DNA from: Xanthostigma xanthostigma
Taxonomy: Eukaryota > Arthropoda > Insecta > Raphidioptera > Raphidiidae
Length of the DNA: 64,000 nt
Direction: 5' to 3'
Assembly (NCBI GenBank): GCA_963575645.1
Contig: OY754466.1
Location: 15,602,001 to 15,666,000, forward strand
A program made the position numbers and the translations under genes. Below are positions 11,273 to 23,421 of this stretch, piece after piece. The notes beneath the pieces were generated by a model, which ran no database searches, had not been told where the DNA came from, and saw only the letters and a list, made by a program, of their open reading frames with translations. Position 1 is the stretch's first letter, and each line of letters starts with the position of its first letter.

Positions 11273-13044
11273 TAAAGCATTTTGTAAAACAGATGCTCGA
11301 CGCTTTATGCTTAGAGCAGTTGCATAAAGACTTGCTACTTAAGCATCATAAATTGCTTAATAATCATTCAACCAGCTTATTATAGGCTATTGATTATGTC
11401 CTAAAAACAGGGCAATAAGGAACTGAGACGTTCACGGGTCTTTATTGCAGGAATCGGTTTTTTCAATACCTACCTATATCTTCCAAACGAAGCAAAATTT
11501 CGATATACTTTATATGAAACTTTTTTGTAGGGAATTTAATTTCCCATCGAAGTGGCTTATTTAAAAAAAAATTATGCCAAAAATGTTGAAACAAACCACG
11601 GCGATAGCTCAGTGGCCAGTCAGTGATACATTGTGCTTCATCGAGTTAACAATCGACAAATACTTGTGACATAAATTGACAGTCAGTACCGTGAACAGTA
11701 CTGAGGTAACTGCTGAGATAAGTAGATAAATGAACTGCGTAAATAAATGTGCTAAATAAATTTTGGTATGTTCCTGTGTAGTAAATACTTCGTGCACATA
11801 AATAGTGATTTTGTATTTTTTATTATCTATTCTTTTACTTTATTAGTTAGAATCTGTTGTATTGTTTCTGTTACGTTAGAGATAAGTGCTTTTAGTTTGC
11901 TTGTTAATTTGTTTCGTTGACGTTTCACTATTGTAAATAAATATATTTCACCACGAACTAGAACAGTTTTGTTACAATGGGAAATTTAGCGCCAGCACTA
12001 AATTTTCATGAATGTTTAAGGCAAACTTTAGAGTAGTGCGAACACTTTGTAACTCAGAAGTGTTATTTGTTTTCGTTCTTGATTAATCCTACAACAAGCA
12101 TGTTAAGGGTGGGCGACGTGTTCTTATGCCGCACTTCAAGGAGAATAGGAATGCAATATTGAGCGTTCGTTCGCATCGTCAGACAATGTCGACTATAATT
12201 ACAGTGTCGCTCGAGTTTACATTCTGTTCGATGCAACAAACGACTTAGAAATAACGTATCTAGGAAGGCCAGTCAAGTTCGAAGGATCTTCTAAATACGT
12301 GTAGGGTAAATAGTTCCAAAACCGTTCGTCAGCTTGTCTATCTATGATAAATAGTGTCCAACCGAAAGTCGATTTCTGGCCGAAGCCGATTAACCGTCAA
12401 TAGCCACATGCCTTCGGTCGAAGGCTACCTTAGATCCCTAAGAAATATTCAGTTCAAGATTGGCTACAAGCTATAATTAATAATTTTAAAACTTTTAAAT
12501 TGAAAGTTTACATTGATTATATGTACCTATAATATAAAAAGGTAATTTTAATCATTTCTAGAAGTGGGCATGTCCATCGTGCTCTCGCTTATTCGTAACA
12601 GTTCGTTCAATTTCGGCTTCGGCCAAAACTTCGGCCCATTTTGGCTGAAGCCGAAGGTCTCACTAAAGGTGGCCGAAAATTAAAATTAGGGCAGGTAAAT
12701 AGACCTCCACAATGATTATTTTTTTTGTCGGAATTTGAACAATTACGGTTGCTAAGAGATTGCGGCAAGACAAACTTTGACAACTCTGTCATATTAGATT
12801 TATATAAAAGCGATCGACCGTCGACGGGTGGTCGGGAATTGGTACGTTTACCCTAGTTAACGGTACAGTTAGCCAAATGGTGTTTTGCTACATCAATTGG
12901 GCGGGAATTCTGTTAAACCTGGGCATTGGTGTTGATCTTCTCATACTTTATTGCAACTGCAGGGTCGATCACTTGCGTTGTCAAAACTGATAAGTAGTCT
13001 ACAGGATGACTCAGTTTTGTGGGGTATCTCGATATTATAATAAA
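11273..13044. other. Intergenic with a tRNA-like A box and CGGCCGAAG motifs
   Basis: At 11599-11615 GGCGATAGCTCAGTGG resembles a tRNA D-arm/A box, but no B box follows at the right distance. At about 12360-12690, GGCCGAAGCCGA-type motifs recur on both strands, perhaps a decayed inverted element. Nothing coding is supported. Confidence 0.35.
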
Positions 13045-13320
13045 CTAGCGGTCCGTCCCGGCTTCACCCGGGTGGGATAGATATAATGTATTTCGTTCGC
13101 GGCCAGGCGTCTGAACTAATAGCTTTGAGCAAATTATATCAGATGTCGTTACATGTTACTAAAACAGATTTTTTTTTGTACAAAATTATTTAATAAAAAC
13201 TAACCTATAGCGTAAGTTGCACCAAGCAAGACACATTTACAAAATTTTATTAAAAGCGGTTGCGTGGTTTCAGAGATTAGCGCGGCCAAAATTGTGACAC
13301 GAGACTTTTATTATTATAGA
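13045..13320 (-). mobile_element. Helitron, non-autonomous, second family, 276 bp
   Basis: On the minus strand it starts TCTATAATAATAAAAGTCTC after an A and ends with a CCCGGGTGAAGCCGGGACGG hairpin region, then CTAG with a flanking T. It is related to 45206-45631, sharing GTGACACGAG near the 5' end and GAACTAATAGCTTTGAG near the 3' end. Confidence 0.78.
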
Positions 13321-13608
13321 TAGAGGAAAAACGTCGAGGTGCCGCAAAAGAAGTTTTTCTTTGGTTATAAGCCTCACTTGAAATCTGGAATTGACATTAG
13401 AGTTTAATATTTGATACACAAAACAGTTACAAAAGCGTTCTAACTAATGTCATACGTTTGTATAGTCAGAAAACAGTGCAAAGTCGACGCATGTGCACAA
13501 AACCGATAAAGTTTCGTTACCGTTTTGAAAACTGTTCATAGCAGGTTGGAACGAAGTTAATATAAACTTTTCCAAAATTCTTGCACTATTTTGTGTTACG
13601 AGCTCTTA

Positions 13609-13771
13609 TGCCGGGTTGCAGAAAGGATTCTCAAACAATTTAATTTGACAATGACCTTAGATTGTGATCATAATATAAGGATACTATGCTTTTCATATCG
13701 AGTTTGTATGTTTACAAACTAAAATCATTGTCAAATCAGATTGTTTGACAACCCTCTCTGCAACCCAGTAT
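13609..13771. mobile_element. Small TIR element (MITE), about 160 bp
   Basis: The two halves are inverted copies over about 50 bp, CGGGTTGCAGAAAGGATTCT against the complement of TGGGTTGCAGAGAGGGTTGT. TA dinucleotides flank both sides, which fits a mariner-like element but is weak evidence in AT-rich DNA. Related end fragments occur near 52690 and 54060. Confidence 0.6.
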
Positions 13772-14712
13772 AAGTCTATAACAATCAACTGACATCAGTT
13801 CAGACAAATAATATATGAAATTCAAACACGGTTGAAACTTTGTTAGATCCGTTATTATTAGAAACTAACACAAAACAGTTTTACATTAAAAGTTAAAATA
13901 GCAAACTTCTTATTTGTTCCACGGCGGTGGCGGGCGGCGCTATACGAGTTAATCGTGCCCACATTAGGACAGGAAACGTTCACCAAACTGTAATGGCTGT
14001 TCGGAATTACAGTCTAGTAATTTCTGATAGTTGGCAGCGATGAAGTTTTGCCGCGCCATAAACCGAGATTGAATTTGGTTTAAGTGTAAGCCATTATATA
14101 CGCTAACAATAACAGAAGTATATAATGTGTCCATAGAAACCTGGTACATATGGCTAAACCACCAAGTCTTAGCTCACATGAAGAGCGTTAATCGCGCGTA
14201 AAACGCGCTTTGACATTTATACCACTGTTCACATGGTTACCAATTTTACGCGTTAGAGCGCGTTATTTTTATAGTTTATGGGCTATGTGCACGGAGGCGG
14301 AGTTACAAATTTTTCGATGCGAGCGTTTGTGGTGAGCACTAGGGGAAACTTCAAACTCCAATTTTCCGTATGTCAGTGAGCAATGTTTATGAAAAGTGAA
14401 AACAATTATAATTTTATGAAATTTTTTAATTACAAAGAAAACATAGGAAAACTAAGCGATCTGAAAATGCTTGTTGTGTTCCGGGCTGTTGCGCTGATGG
14501 CGATTTAAGTAAAATAAAGACCATCGGTGCCCTAATTTGACGTTCCGCTGTCAGTGTAAACAAATAAACATCATTTTTCCTTATTACAATTTTTTTTGAC
14601 ACATCACGGCCAACTTAAGTTTTTGACTTATCACCTTAGAAACATGTCGCGATTTCCATAAAAAGTTAGTTCAATAATTCTCTATTACCCACTAGCGGCG
14701 CTAATAGGCTTC

Positions 14713-14946
14713 GTGCACACAGCCTATACGCTAGTCGAGTGTTGTATTCTGTCGAAGATGGACGTTGCAGATGCCATCTGTTTATGGATGCTATATCGAA
14801 GAAGACAGCGTCATAGAAAAAAACGAAAATATTGGGTTCAACCTATTTTACAAAATAGACTTACCTCAAGCTTATACATTGCACTTTATCCGAGTCTCAG
14901 GAATTATGAACCTAAATTTTTCAACTACTACTTCGTCGATGAATAG
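14713..14946 (+). pseudogene. PIF/Harbinger transposase, N-terminal fragment
   Basis: An open frame of about 77 codons contains MDVADAICLWMLYRR, then a basic stretch (RRRQRHRKKRK), then YWVQPILQ and LRNYEPKFFNYY. From memory this is the start of a HARBI1/PIF-type DDE transposase, where a (R/K)xWWV-like motif precedes a conserved FFxYFRM block. The frame stops right after FFNYY, where the family normally continues with MSxxxFDEL, so the catalytic DDE core is missing. The host element has TTA target duplications, which fits the superfamily. The product would have bound or cut transposon ends in the nucleus; this relic cannot. Confidence 0.6.
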
Positions 14947-15090
14947 ATCATAATCAAATTCTTCTCCATCCATTTTTTATTTTAAAGAAAACTTTTTAGA
15001 AAAAATAATCGAAAATATTGGACAGCAGGAACCTATCGCTTCAAATCGTTGCAACTGAACACATCAATGCTATAATCAATGTTTAGTTAG

Positions 15091-15548
15091 TCTTAAGAGA
15101 ATTAACGCGGAGGAATGCGCTGACTGCCCGAACTGCCTTGAGCAGCCGGAATGCTGGAATGCATTCGGTTCGAAAAAGAGAGAGAGGAACTGCAACAGTG
15201 CATGGGGGTTGTCCTAACAGCGGACACATTCGTCAGCAGCATGTTGTGCTCAAAAGAGAAGTGGGATGCTGGCTGTCAATTTGCAGCCGCAGTCATGCAG
15301 GCTCTGCGGAAAGATGAGCAAGTGAGGCGTATGAATCCCCGACGGAACATTTAGAAGAGTAGTCGGCTTAGCTGCAACTCCCCTCCCTGCGAAGGAATGA
15401 CAGGACGTCGGTACCGCAGGGAGGATATATGGAGTGGGACGGAGGAGGTTTTAGTGGGTATGGGGCCTTGCCCGAGCCCCACACTACCCAGGGTTATCTT
15501 CTCTGGGTGTGCGTAAATGCATTTCCTCCTCCGCACAAAAAAAAAAAA
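15091..15548 (+). mobile_element. R1-clade-like LINE, 5'-truncated 3' end
   Basis: The direct repeat AATGTTTAGTTAG (15078-15090 and 15549-15561) brackets a segment ending in a 14-A tail, as expected of target-primed reverse transcription. It carries the last codons of a reverse-transcriptase ORF2 and a GC-rich 3' untranslated region (GCCTTGCCCGAGCCCCACAC). It is inserted inside the Harbinger element 14172-15740. Confidence 0.8.
15151..15354 (+). pseudogene. LINE ORF2 C-terminus (R1-like), frameshifted
   Basis: The frame reads MLECIRFEKEREELQQ and later VRRMNPRRNI before the stop. Upstream, in another frame, come Cys-rich codons (EECADCPNCLEQ), so a small indel near 15145 separates the CCHC-like knuckle from its continuation. 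In R1-type LINEs this knuckle plus helical tail closes ORF2, which encodes the reverse transcriptase and apurinic-type endonuclease. Only about 80 of the usual roughly 1000 residues remain, so it is non-functional. Confidence in 'LINE ORF2 end' is high and in the exact clade moderate. Confidence 0.7.
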
Positions 15549-16091
15549 AATGTTTAGTTAGACATGATCTAAACGCGCGTTGACGCGCGTAGACAGGGTA
15601 TTTGCGTTATCGTGGCGTTGAACGCGCGTCGCCCACCAACGCGCGTTATCATATGTACAGTAAGTTATATGCAATTGTATTGAAATTGTAAACGCGCGTT
15701 TGGCTAACGCGCGTTTAACACCTCTCATGTAAACCTAGCCTTACCAGAAGCTCTAGCTTCCTATGCTTGCTCAGTTTCGAGATGGACCGTTTTCTGCCGC
15801 TGTTATCACTACCTGGAAAAACTTCGGTTCTATCCACCTGTTTTTGACATAGTTACCAAAATTATTTAACTTCACAGATACTACACACATGTAAGCCATG
15901 AACGTGTGTGCGTTACCCAGTAGCAGACGCCATATTGGTTCATGTGACAGATATCGGTCCACCGCTACGCTCGAGCTGGGTCTCCTGGTTACAGATTTCG
16001 TGGGCTAAACATTGTTCTGATAAATTTTCGATGGAAACGTCGTCGACGGTTTTTTTATTTCAATGACTTTGTCATATACTATAAGCGTTCG

Positions 16092-16220
16092 TCGGCAATA
16101 CAGAACCCTTCGGTTACGACTGCGTGTTTATTGAATTGTTAGAATTAGATTCAAACAGTTCGAGAATAATCCGGGAATGTGACCAACAAACACGCAGATC
16201 GAAGAGTTCTGTATTACCGA
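16092..16220. repeat. Short inverted-repeat element
   Basis: TCGGCAATACAGAACCCTTC at the left is the near-complement of GAAGAGTTCTGTATTACCGA at the right (18 of 20). The 90-bp interior has no recognised features. Probably a small MITE; the target duplication is unclear. Confidence 0.4.
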
Positions 16221-16920
16221 CATATGCTTGGCGAGTTCAGAAATTACCAGCTATAGCAAACACATCTATATTGTATAACATTCAGTGCAATAGACAAGGT
16301 GAGACTTTATTTCTAAACAAGTCATAATAATTTTGGTAAACAATCGACTTTGTGAGGTTATAATGTAACCAGTATATTGTTAAACGCATTATAATAATTA
16401 CGGTTTTATGTTCCTTAACCTTTTCAATCCATCTATGAAAGTCTCTCTCGTTTGTGTCGGTCCTGCATTTATGAGACTATTGCTATCCTTGATCCTATTT
16501 CTAGTTCCATCAATCCATCCATCATTGTGTCCTTGTTATACATGTTTAAAATTTTTTAAAGTATTATAAGAAATTGGCACATGGGTCAAACCCTGAAGCT
16601 ATCGGTGTCGGAACAAAAAAAAAATAATAATAATTACGGACTATGTTTCGTGATCCTCTGGGCTCACAATACTTAATATAAATGCGGTTTTAGAAAATTA
16701 GTTTCGAGTTATAAAACATATACCTGCATCTAATATTACGTGTTTAACTGGTTAAGTGCTCTGAACGATCATAAATAAAACTTGCATAGAGTTGTCAACT
16801 CTAGCAAATATAATATATATTCTCTAAATACATATACGTTTTAAATGAATTATGTCGTTTTTAATGTCTTCATCATAATGATGACATAAAAGAATCTAAA
16901 AGATCAAACATTTAAAAACA
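16221..16920. other. Intergenic, no recognised feature
   Basis: AT-rich. An A-run at 16615-16630 follows a segment that could be a retroposon end, but I could not pair target duplications. Confidence 0.35.
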
Positions 16921-17095
16921 TTAATTCCAGCCAATTGGACGACCGGACCATTCCAACTACAAAATATTGACATTTGATAGAGTACTATATTAAAGAAAAT
17001 AAAATTTCAGATATCCCGTGAGGTGACGCAGGCAATAGCTAGTACTCAATATGATATTATCTGCTATTCGTTGCCGTGGCTCCCTACATAATAAT
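16921..17095 (+). repeat. Family F6 fragment
   Basis: Matches the 5' portion of F6 (TTCCAGCCAATTGGACGACC through the CGTTGCCGTGGCTCCCTACA region). Confidence 0.6.
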
Positions 17096-17840
17096 TTGAA
17101 AATTCGAAAATAGCGCGTATTTTCTACATTCCTTTTTTATTATTTGTGTTTTTTTCAGTGATAAGATTAATAAAATAACCATTACGATATGATCAGGAAC
17201 TAAAATATATTTCGAAATAACAATTTGGAGTCTCATGCGTATGACCTATTGTTGAAAATTTGAGTTGTAGGGTAAAAAACAATAAAATTGAATCAAACAT
17301 CAAGTTTCATGGTCAAAATTCGACATTAATTCGAGTATGGAAGTTCGACTTAAAAATTATTGTCCCAGTACATGTTTGCTTTAGGCCTGAGCATGAAAAA
17401 GCTGTAATAATCACTTGCCATTATAAATGTATTGGATATGGTATTGTATTTTGTGGTTGGACTTTCACGGTATGTTACCCATTTACATTGTTACAATGCA
17501 AGTTTATTACCTGAAAAGAAAGAAAAAATACTTTAATAATCATAAATGTAATAAAAAAAATAAAACACTTCTTACTACCGAATAATTTAGTTTCGTAACG
17601 TTAATAAGCTTTATTTATCAGTCAAAATAAGTAACGGTTGTTGAGCGTCTGTACTCTATAATCTATAGGTACTATAATAATAGTATAAAAGGGTTTGTAA
17701 GTTTCTTGTGACAAAATCAGAAATTTTAAATAATTTTAAATATAAATAAATTTTAAATAATTTCCACACTGAGAAAAAATTTAACAACATTTAAATAATA
17801 ATTAATATACAAAACACTAAGCCTTAACTTTTTTTTTGTT
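17096..17840. other. Intergenic, no recognised feature
   Basis: An 84-codon open frame at 17260-17514 shows no domain I recognise and lies in ordinary AT-rich sequence. Confidence 0.4.
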
Positions 17841-18280
17841 TATACTATACTCCTTGCTCTTTTTGTTTAATATTTTGACGTTCACCTAAAAATCCGACCG
17901 ATAGCGTTAGTGTAAACGTCAAAAAAAAGTTTCATTAAAATAATAATGTTTTATCCTAACCCAATTGCACACAAAACTTCCACTAACTTTAATGTTTTAC
18001 AACACTATACACTTTCACAAAAGGTTAATAAACAACACAAGAGCAAATGCAGATATAATAATCTACGTTGATAGGTTAGGTATTATGATCTATGTGGCGG
18101 CCATTATTACTTTCTCAGGCGAATAAATATTTATACCCTGGAAGTAAGAGAGAATGGATTAAAACCTGCAGTAAACATAATTATGGTTGGTGATTTGAAG
18201 TAGCGCTATTTATTCGAAGGAATGAAACAAATGACCCGAATAAATTACTACTTACTTACGTTCGGTGAATATGGCCATTA
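17841..18280 (-). repeat. Family X repeat, long copy
   Basis: Shares with 26600-26770 and 38380-38510 (reversed) the blocks ACTCCTTGCTCTTTTTGTT and TTATCCTAACCCAATTGCAC. It ends GTTCGGTGAATATGGCCAT, the complement of the family X start. Confidence 0.6.
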
Positions 18281-18898
18281 GAGGTTTTCTCGCTTACCCA
18301 GTTCTCACTCACTCAGGTTTGACTGCAGTTGCTTAGTAAATTTATATTTCAAATCACTTTAACTTGCGTGAAGAATTTGCACTTTAAAAAGCTGCAGAAG
18401 TTCGGAAGCAGACTGCAGTGTACAGGCGGGGGGAAGAGGTTTTTTCTTTATTCTTTATGCAGTGGCGTTAACGAAATACTACATAAGTTATCAGCACGAT
18501 TTATGCACCTTGTTTCAGGCGCGAACTGTTATTTTAAATTACCTTTCAGAAAACACTGGAACAGCGAGAACTGAACACTGAACAAAGTAATCGTTTAAAT
18601 TATTATTTATTTATGTGCGTAGACAAAACACGGCGCTATAACTGCGAATACTCCAGTCAACAGGTGTACACGGTTTAACAGAAAGTTATTCAATGGAACC
18701 GCCTCATATTTTTTTAAAGCTACCAGCCAACTTAGAATATCGTAAAAGTTAAAATATTCTCGCCCCTGTAACATAATTACAATTATTATCTAATAAAAGT
18801 AAAAAAAAAAATACGTGAAACATTATTAGACAAGGTGAGTTATTAATTATAAAACTATACCAGTCGCGCATAATAGTGACATAACCATACAGATATAA

Positions 18899-19276
18899 GT
18901 AACTAGAGTACGCTAGTGCGTATATGCTTGCCGTAAGTGAAAGTGTCCTCAATCAAGAGAGAGAACGCTGCAGAAAACCAGAAATTTGTTTACTCAAATC
19001 AACATCGTTTTGTATCATTAGATACCGTAGAGATAATGAACTGTTCTCTCTCTTAAATGCACACACTTTCACTGCTCTATATACGTAACTAGAGTACGCT
19101 AGTGCGTATGCTTGCCGTAAGTGAAAGTGTCCTCAATCAAGAGAGAGAACGCTGCAGAAAACCAGAAATTTGTTTACTCAAATCAACATCGTTTTGTATC
19201 ATTAGTTACCGTAGAGAGAAGGAACTGTTCTCTCTCTTAATTGCAAACAGTTTCACTGCTCTCTCGCGTACTCTAT
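18899..19276. repeat. Tandem pair of 186-bp inverted-repeat elements
   Basis: Two direct copies start at 18899 and 19085, each beginning GTAACTAGAGTACGCTAGTG. Within each, the left part (AAGAGAGAGAACGCTGCAG) is mirrored by the right (CTGTTCTCTCTCTTAA), so each is a MITE-like hairpin. A diverged single copy lies at 31448-31667. Differences between the tandem copies are few, so the duplication is fairly recent. Confidence 0.7.
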
Positions 19277-19667
19277 TGTAATTTCTCTATGAACATAACT
19301 TATGACCTGTTCATCTTGCATAATTAGTTTTGTTAAAATCTATATAAATTCCAAATTCTCCGCTGTATTTCAAACGAAAACCTTAAAAATATTATAATCG
19401 TTCGAAGTCCCGTTATTTCTAAATTTATAAAGACAGTTATAGTTTAAATGTTTATTATATATTGCAAATTATCAATTAATTATTAAAATACAAATTTTAT
19501 CTTAATTTCAACCTGCTTATTTACACGTTCCGAACTAACAAAGTCTTTAAAGCTCTTGTCTGAGATAGTAGTAGATCTGTCTAGATCGTAATGCATTATT
19601 TAATGCACAAGTCGTGACATTATGTTAAAACGAGCGATTAGCTAGTTTTATGTTTCTTTATTATAAT

Positions 19668-19730
19668 CAAATGTCAACATTTTTGAAGTTGGAATGGTCC
19701 CGTCACCCAATTGGCTGGAATTTTTTTGTA
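19668..19730 (-). repeat. Family F6 end fragment
   Basis: Matches the F6 5' end on the opposite strand (GTTGGAATGGTCCCGTCACC, CAATTGGCTGGAATTTTT). Confidence 0.55.
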
Positions 19731-20995
19731 TAATTTTCACTTCGAAATGATCTTTTTCTGAGTTTTTTGACCAAAATTTATAGTATGAAATGCGATCTTT
19801 TTTTATGTAGATCAATCATTTATCTTTCTGTGAGTACAATCTAATGTTGTGCATGACAGAAAGTTTGAATACGACATTTGACTGGTCCTGCATGTATATG
19901 AAAACTAGTTATTTCAAAAGGTGGTAAATTAAAAATAAGAATCGACATTTCAAAAATTCACTATTTGGGGAAATATTTCATATGTAATTTTTGCCTGTAT
20001 TGTATATTGCAGCACTCAACGCTATAGAACTCAAAGTGCGGTACTTGATATATTCAGTTTTAAATCCAGATTTGTTTTAAACTAAATGGCGTTCTCACTT
20101 TAGTTTAAAACAAATTATGCTATAGATTTAAAGTTGAAACTCGTATCAGAAACTGAGCATTGACCTGGAAGAGCATTTAATTTGTAGTGAAAATCGAGTC
20201 GTCAAATTAAGTAAAAAATATGATCAAGGATTTATTAAAAATAAAATTTCGACTTACAAACATATCTTACAGGTAAATTCTGGTTTATGAAGTCAACATA
20301 ACACTATTTTTAACACTAAAAACACAAAAACGATTTTTTAAGTTCCAGGTATTACGTTATAATATTTTTTAATAAAATCAATGTTCGCATGTTATTCATT
20401 ATGCCAATTATAATTCCATTATAGGTAATAGTAAAACATGAAAAAACAACTTTTTATCACTTAATTACTTTATAATACAATAAATAAAATAATAACATAG
20501 TAATTTTTAACACAAAAAGAACATATTCGAGACTAATCAAGACAAAATTTGTTAATGAATGCTTGTTCGGCAATGATCATAATATTTCGGATTACGTAAC
20601 AATTAACAAACATTTAAGGATAGTTAGATAACAAAGCAGCGAGCTTGTATTAATAGCTACGATAATCATTGTAAATGTAATGTCCTCTTTAGGAAATTTC
20701 AAAAATCAGATAAAATGATTAACAAACTTTTCAAATCAAAAAATTATATTTATTATACAAAAACCGATCGCGTACACATTTTAATAAATTCTGATGACCT
20801 TTTACAAAAATATCTACGAATTTATATCGTGTTGCGTAATATTAGGTACGTTTCATTAGATTTGGTGTTATAAAGTATAAACAAGGTCAGTTTCAAAATG
20901 TAGATACAGCGGTTCGAAATAGGTGGATTTCCCACAATTCATAAGATGCAGTGTAAAAGTTTTGTTTTTTGATAATTTTTTGGTAGTTTTTTAAG
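19731..20995. other. AT-rich intergenic, no recognised feature
   Basis: Over 1.2 kb with no coding signal and no paired repeats found by eye. Confidence 0.4.
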
Positions 20996-20996
20996 G

Positions 20997-21175
20997 ACAG
21001 TGTGGTGTATAATGATCAATGTACTGGATTTTGGATTAGACTCTCGTGGGTTCGAATCCTGCCTCTGCTCGTGGATCTTTTAGAGCCAGCTTTGAAACCT
21101 ACTGAATGATACTATGGTCAGATAATATCTTGTATGTTACTCTTAACTGAATAAAGAATGAATCAATGCATTTCA
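20997..21175 (+). mobile_element. tRNA-derived SINE-like sequence
   Basis: An A-box-like GTGGTGTATAATGATCAATG is followed, at tRNA spacing, by a perfect B box (GGTTCGAATCC at 21049-21059). It then runs into a non-tRNA body ending ACTGAATAAAGAATGAATC. The acceptor stem does not pair, so it is not a tRNA gene. Target duplications were not identified. Confidence 0.5.
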
Positions 21176-21369
21176 TACTTATATAAAATAACTAACTTTT
21201 TTGGACTTAGAAAGAAACTGATTTTTAATTTAATTGCAGGCTTCAGAGTCGAGCGTCTAGTGATTTCATTGTTTATATAGCGTTGCTAATGCACATGTCC
21301 CCAGTAATCAGGCTCTAATCTGAGAATTGGTAGGTAAAAGAATAAATTAGATTTTCAATTTATTATTAA

Positions 21370-21905
21370 AAAAAAAACGTTCAAGTGCGAGTTGCACTCG
21401 CGCATCCAGGGTTATGTAAAAACTTGTAGGTATATGTAAATAATTTGTCTCAAAGATTTTTCCCGCTTTGCCGTTGTCCTCATACATCAACATTTATTAG
21501 CTCACGGTCAGTTTACCAATTGCAAATAAGTTTATAATCGCAAAAAAAATATTTTTTGTGATGTAACTACAAATTTACGGTTTTCGAATTTTTCCCTTTA
21601 CTTGTGCTATAAGACATTGCTTCTTGTCAAATTTGATGATTCTAGGTCAACGGTAAGTACTCTGTATGTTTTGATTCCCTTACAAGTGTCAAAATATGCG
21701 GCATCAACGGCCATATCTTTTAATTGCGTTCACTTAGAAGTTTGATTTTTTCACAGCTTCAAGGGATTGCAGACCTGAGTATTTGATATTAATTTCAACT
21801 TGATACCTCCACGCGTTCCTGAGAAAAAGGGTCTTGACAGACAGACGGACAACGAAGCGATCCTATAAGGGTTCCTTTTTTCCTTTTGAGGCACGGAATC
21901 CTAAA
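21370..21905 (-). mobile_element. GGTTCCG-family retroposon, copy 1
   Basis: Read on the minus strand it starts with a degenerate GGATTCCGTGCCTCAAAAGG head, carries CCGTCTGTCTGTCAAGACCC, and ends with a degraded CTCGCACTTG-type tail plus T-run. It is collinear with 36093-36548. I recall this family as abundant in Lepidoptera and some other insects. No open frame is preserved. Confidence 0.65.
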
Positions 21906-22341
21906 AAAATAATAATTGAAAGTAATAATAAATTGAAAATATGATATGGAATAAACCGAGATGTTGATGGTCTTCCAATAATGTGTTTTAATATAAATAA
22001 ATAAAAAAAAACTTTCCGATAAACCCTGTATGTGTACGAATATGTCGGCACAATGCAGGTACATTTATTATTTGTAACATCGTATAACCACTACCGAAAA
22101 CAAGACACGTGGGCGGTTATAAATAATAACGCATTCGACACGCTTCATTGATTGTTAAATATAACCAGTTTTTTTTTTTCATTTCATATAATATGTTGAG
22201 AAAATCGATTAAATTCAACGGGGTTGATTCGTAGCGTTCCATTATGTAGAAAATGACTTATTCACATTCGATTATGAACTCAATCATTTTTTTATTTTAT
22301 ATTGACGAGCTAGTCTAACTTGTTAACCCTTAAATTCATAT

Positions 22342-22432
22342 TGTAGGATGCAGCCTACGAGATAATATTCTAATGCTGAATATCATACGCCTTTGCCTTA
22401 AAAAAATACTATGGTGTTGGCTGCATCCTACA
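22342..22432. repeat. Short inverted repeat, possible hairpin MITE
   Basis: TGTAGGATGCAGCC is mirrored by GGCTGCATCCTACA, 14 of 14, with a 63-bp interior. Confidence 0.45.
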
Positions 22433-22760
22433 GAGACAAAATGGAGAATTAAACGGACTGAAACTTCAAAATATATTTTTAATTAATAAAATACATAGGT
22501 ACATACTTTTTAAATATAAATAAAAATCATGAATTTAAGGATACTGCTCGGTATTACGATATATTAGTTAGACGTGCATTTATTATTTTGAAATATATGT
22601 AGTATCAATTTAATTGTTTGTAACAATTGCTAGATTTTTTTATTTTTGATAATTTTCATAAAATCTACACCTAATTCTCAAATGTTCAGATTTTTATGAG
22701 CGATCCAGAGTATAGGAGACAGGAATTTTAAAGCTTTAAAAATGTTTATATCATTATATA

Positions 22761-23203
22761 GGTGACCGGTAATTGCTCGTATTCCTCTCAGGAGAAAAAA
22801 CTGTGACTAATTTGGAATGATTAACCTCTATCACTTGGGGATTGGAAATGCGTCATTTTTTTAATAATAATGACACGCTGTGAAGAATTTTTATTTTATT
22901 TTTTTTATTTATTGCAAGTTTTAACACACAAGATACATAAAATCTAAAAATTTCGTGGTTTTCAGCTTTAGGAAGGTTGGCCAATTAAGCTTTCAAATCA
23001 TGGAAAAATTCAGACCAAAAAGTGAGAATATATTTTTTTTTTTAATTTTTAACTCCCAAAATTCGGTATTTCGTAAAAGAAAACCGAAGTATATTTTCTC
23101 GAAAATGGCGCATTTCCAACTCGCAAGTGATACGAGGTTAAATCATTCCAAATTAGTCATAGTTTCTTCTCCCGAGAGAAATTCGAGCAATTACAGATCA
23201 CCT
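22761..23203. mobile_element. TIR element with about 110-bp arms
   Basis: The left arm begins GGTGACCGGTAATTGCTCGT. The right arm ends with the complement of GGTGATCTGTAATTGCTCGA. The arms stay similar through GACTAATTTGGAATGATT and the GTTGGAAATGCGCC region. Flanks are TA-rich, so a TA or TATA duplication is possible. The 88-codon open frame at 22955-23221 reads into the right arm and is not taken as a gene. Confidence 0.65.
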
Positions 23204-23421
23204 GTATATTATATATTATAAGTTTTTATTTGACACCATACACAATGCCCTTGAAACATTTTTTTTCATTTCCCAATTTACCCCCTGAAATTAACCTCCG
23301 GAATCAAAATTCAACTTTTGTGTACCTACTTCGCGTCTATATTTGGACCACCACACTCTAAATCAGGGCCAATTTTTAAGTCATATAATTTCAGTGAAAA
23401 TCACCTGACGTGGGCTGTGAC

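Larger units (their letters stand above)
14172..15740 (+). mobile_element. Degenerate PIF/Harbinger transposon
   Basis: Flanked by TTA at 14169-14171 and 15741-15743. The ends are imperfect inverted repeats, GCTCACATGAAGAGCGTTAA against the complement of GGTTTACATGAGAGGTGTTAA. ACGCGCGTT motifs are iterated near both ends (14186-14262 and 15573-15720), like transposase binding sites. It contains a piece of a Harbinger-type transposase (14713-14946) and is interrupted by an R1-like LINE fragment with its own 13-bp target duplication. Confidence 0.65.

Noticed and set aside
12360-12690. CGGCCGAAG-rich stretch as an element
   Set aside because: Motif copies are evident, but I could not define termini or a target duplication, so it is only mentioned within the intergenic entry.
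14840-14973. Minus-strand frame starting MDGEEFDYDLFIDE
   Set aside because: Only about 33 codons and antisense to a segment that matches Harbinger transposase much better.
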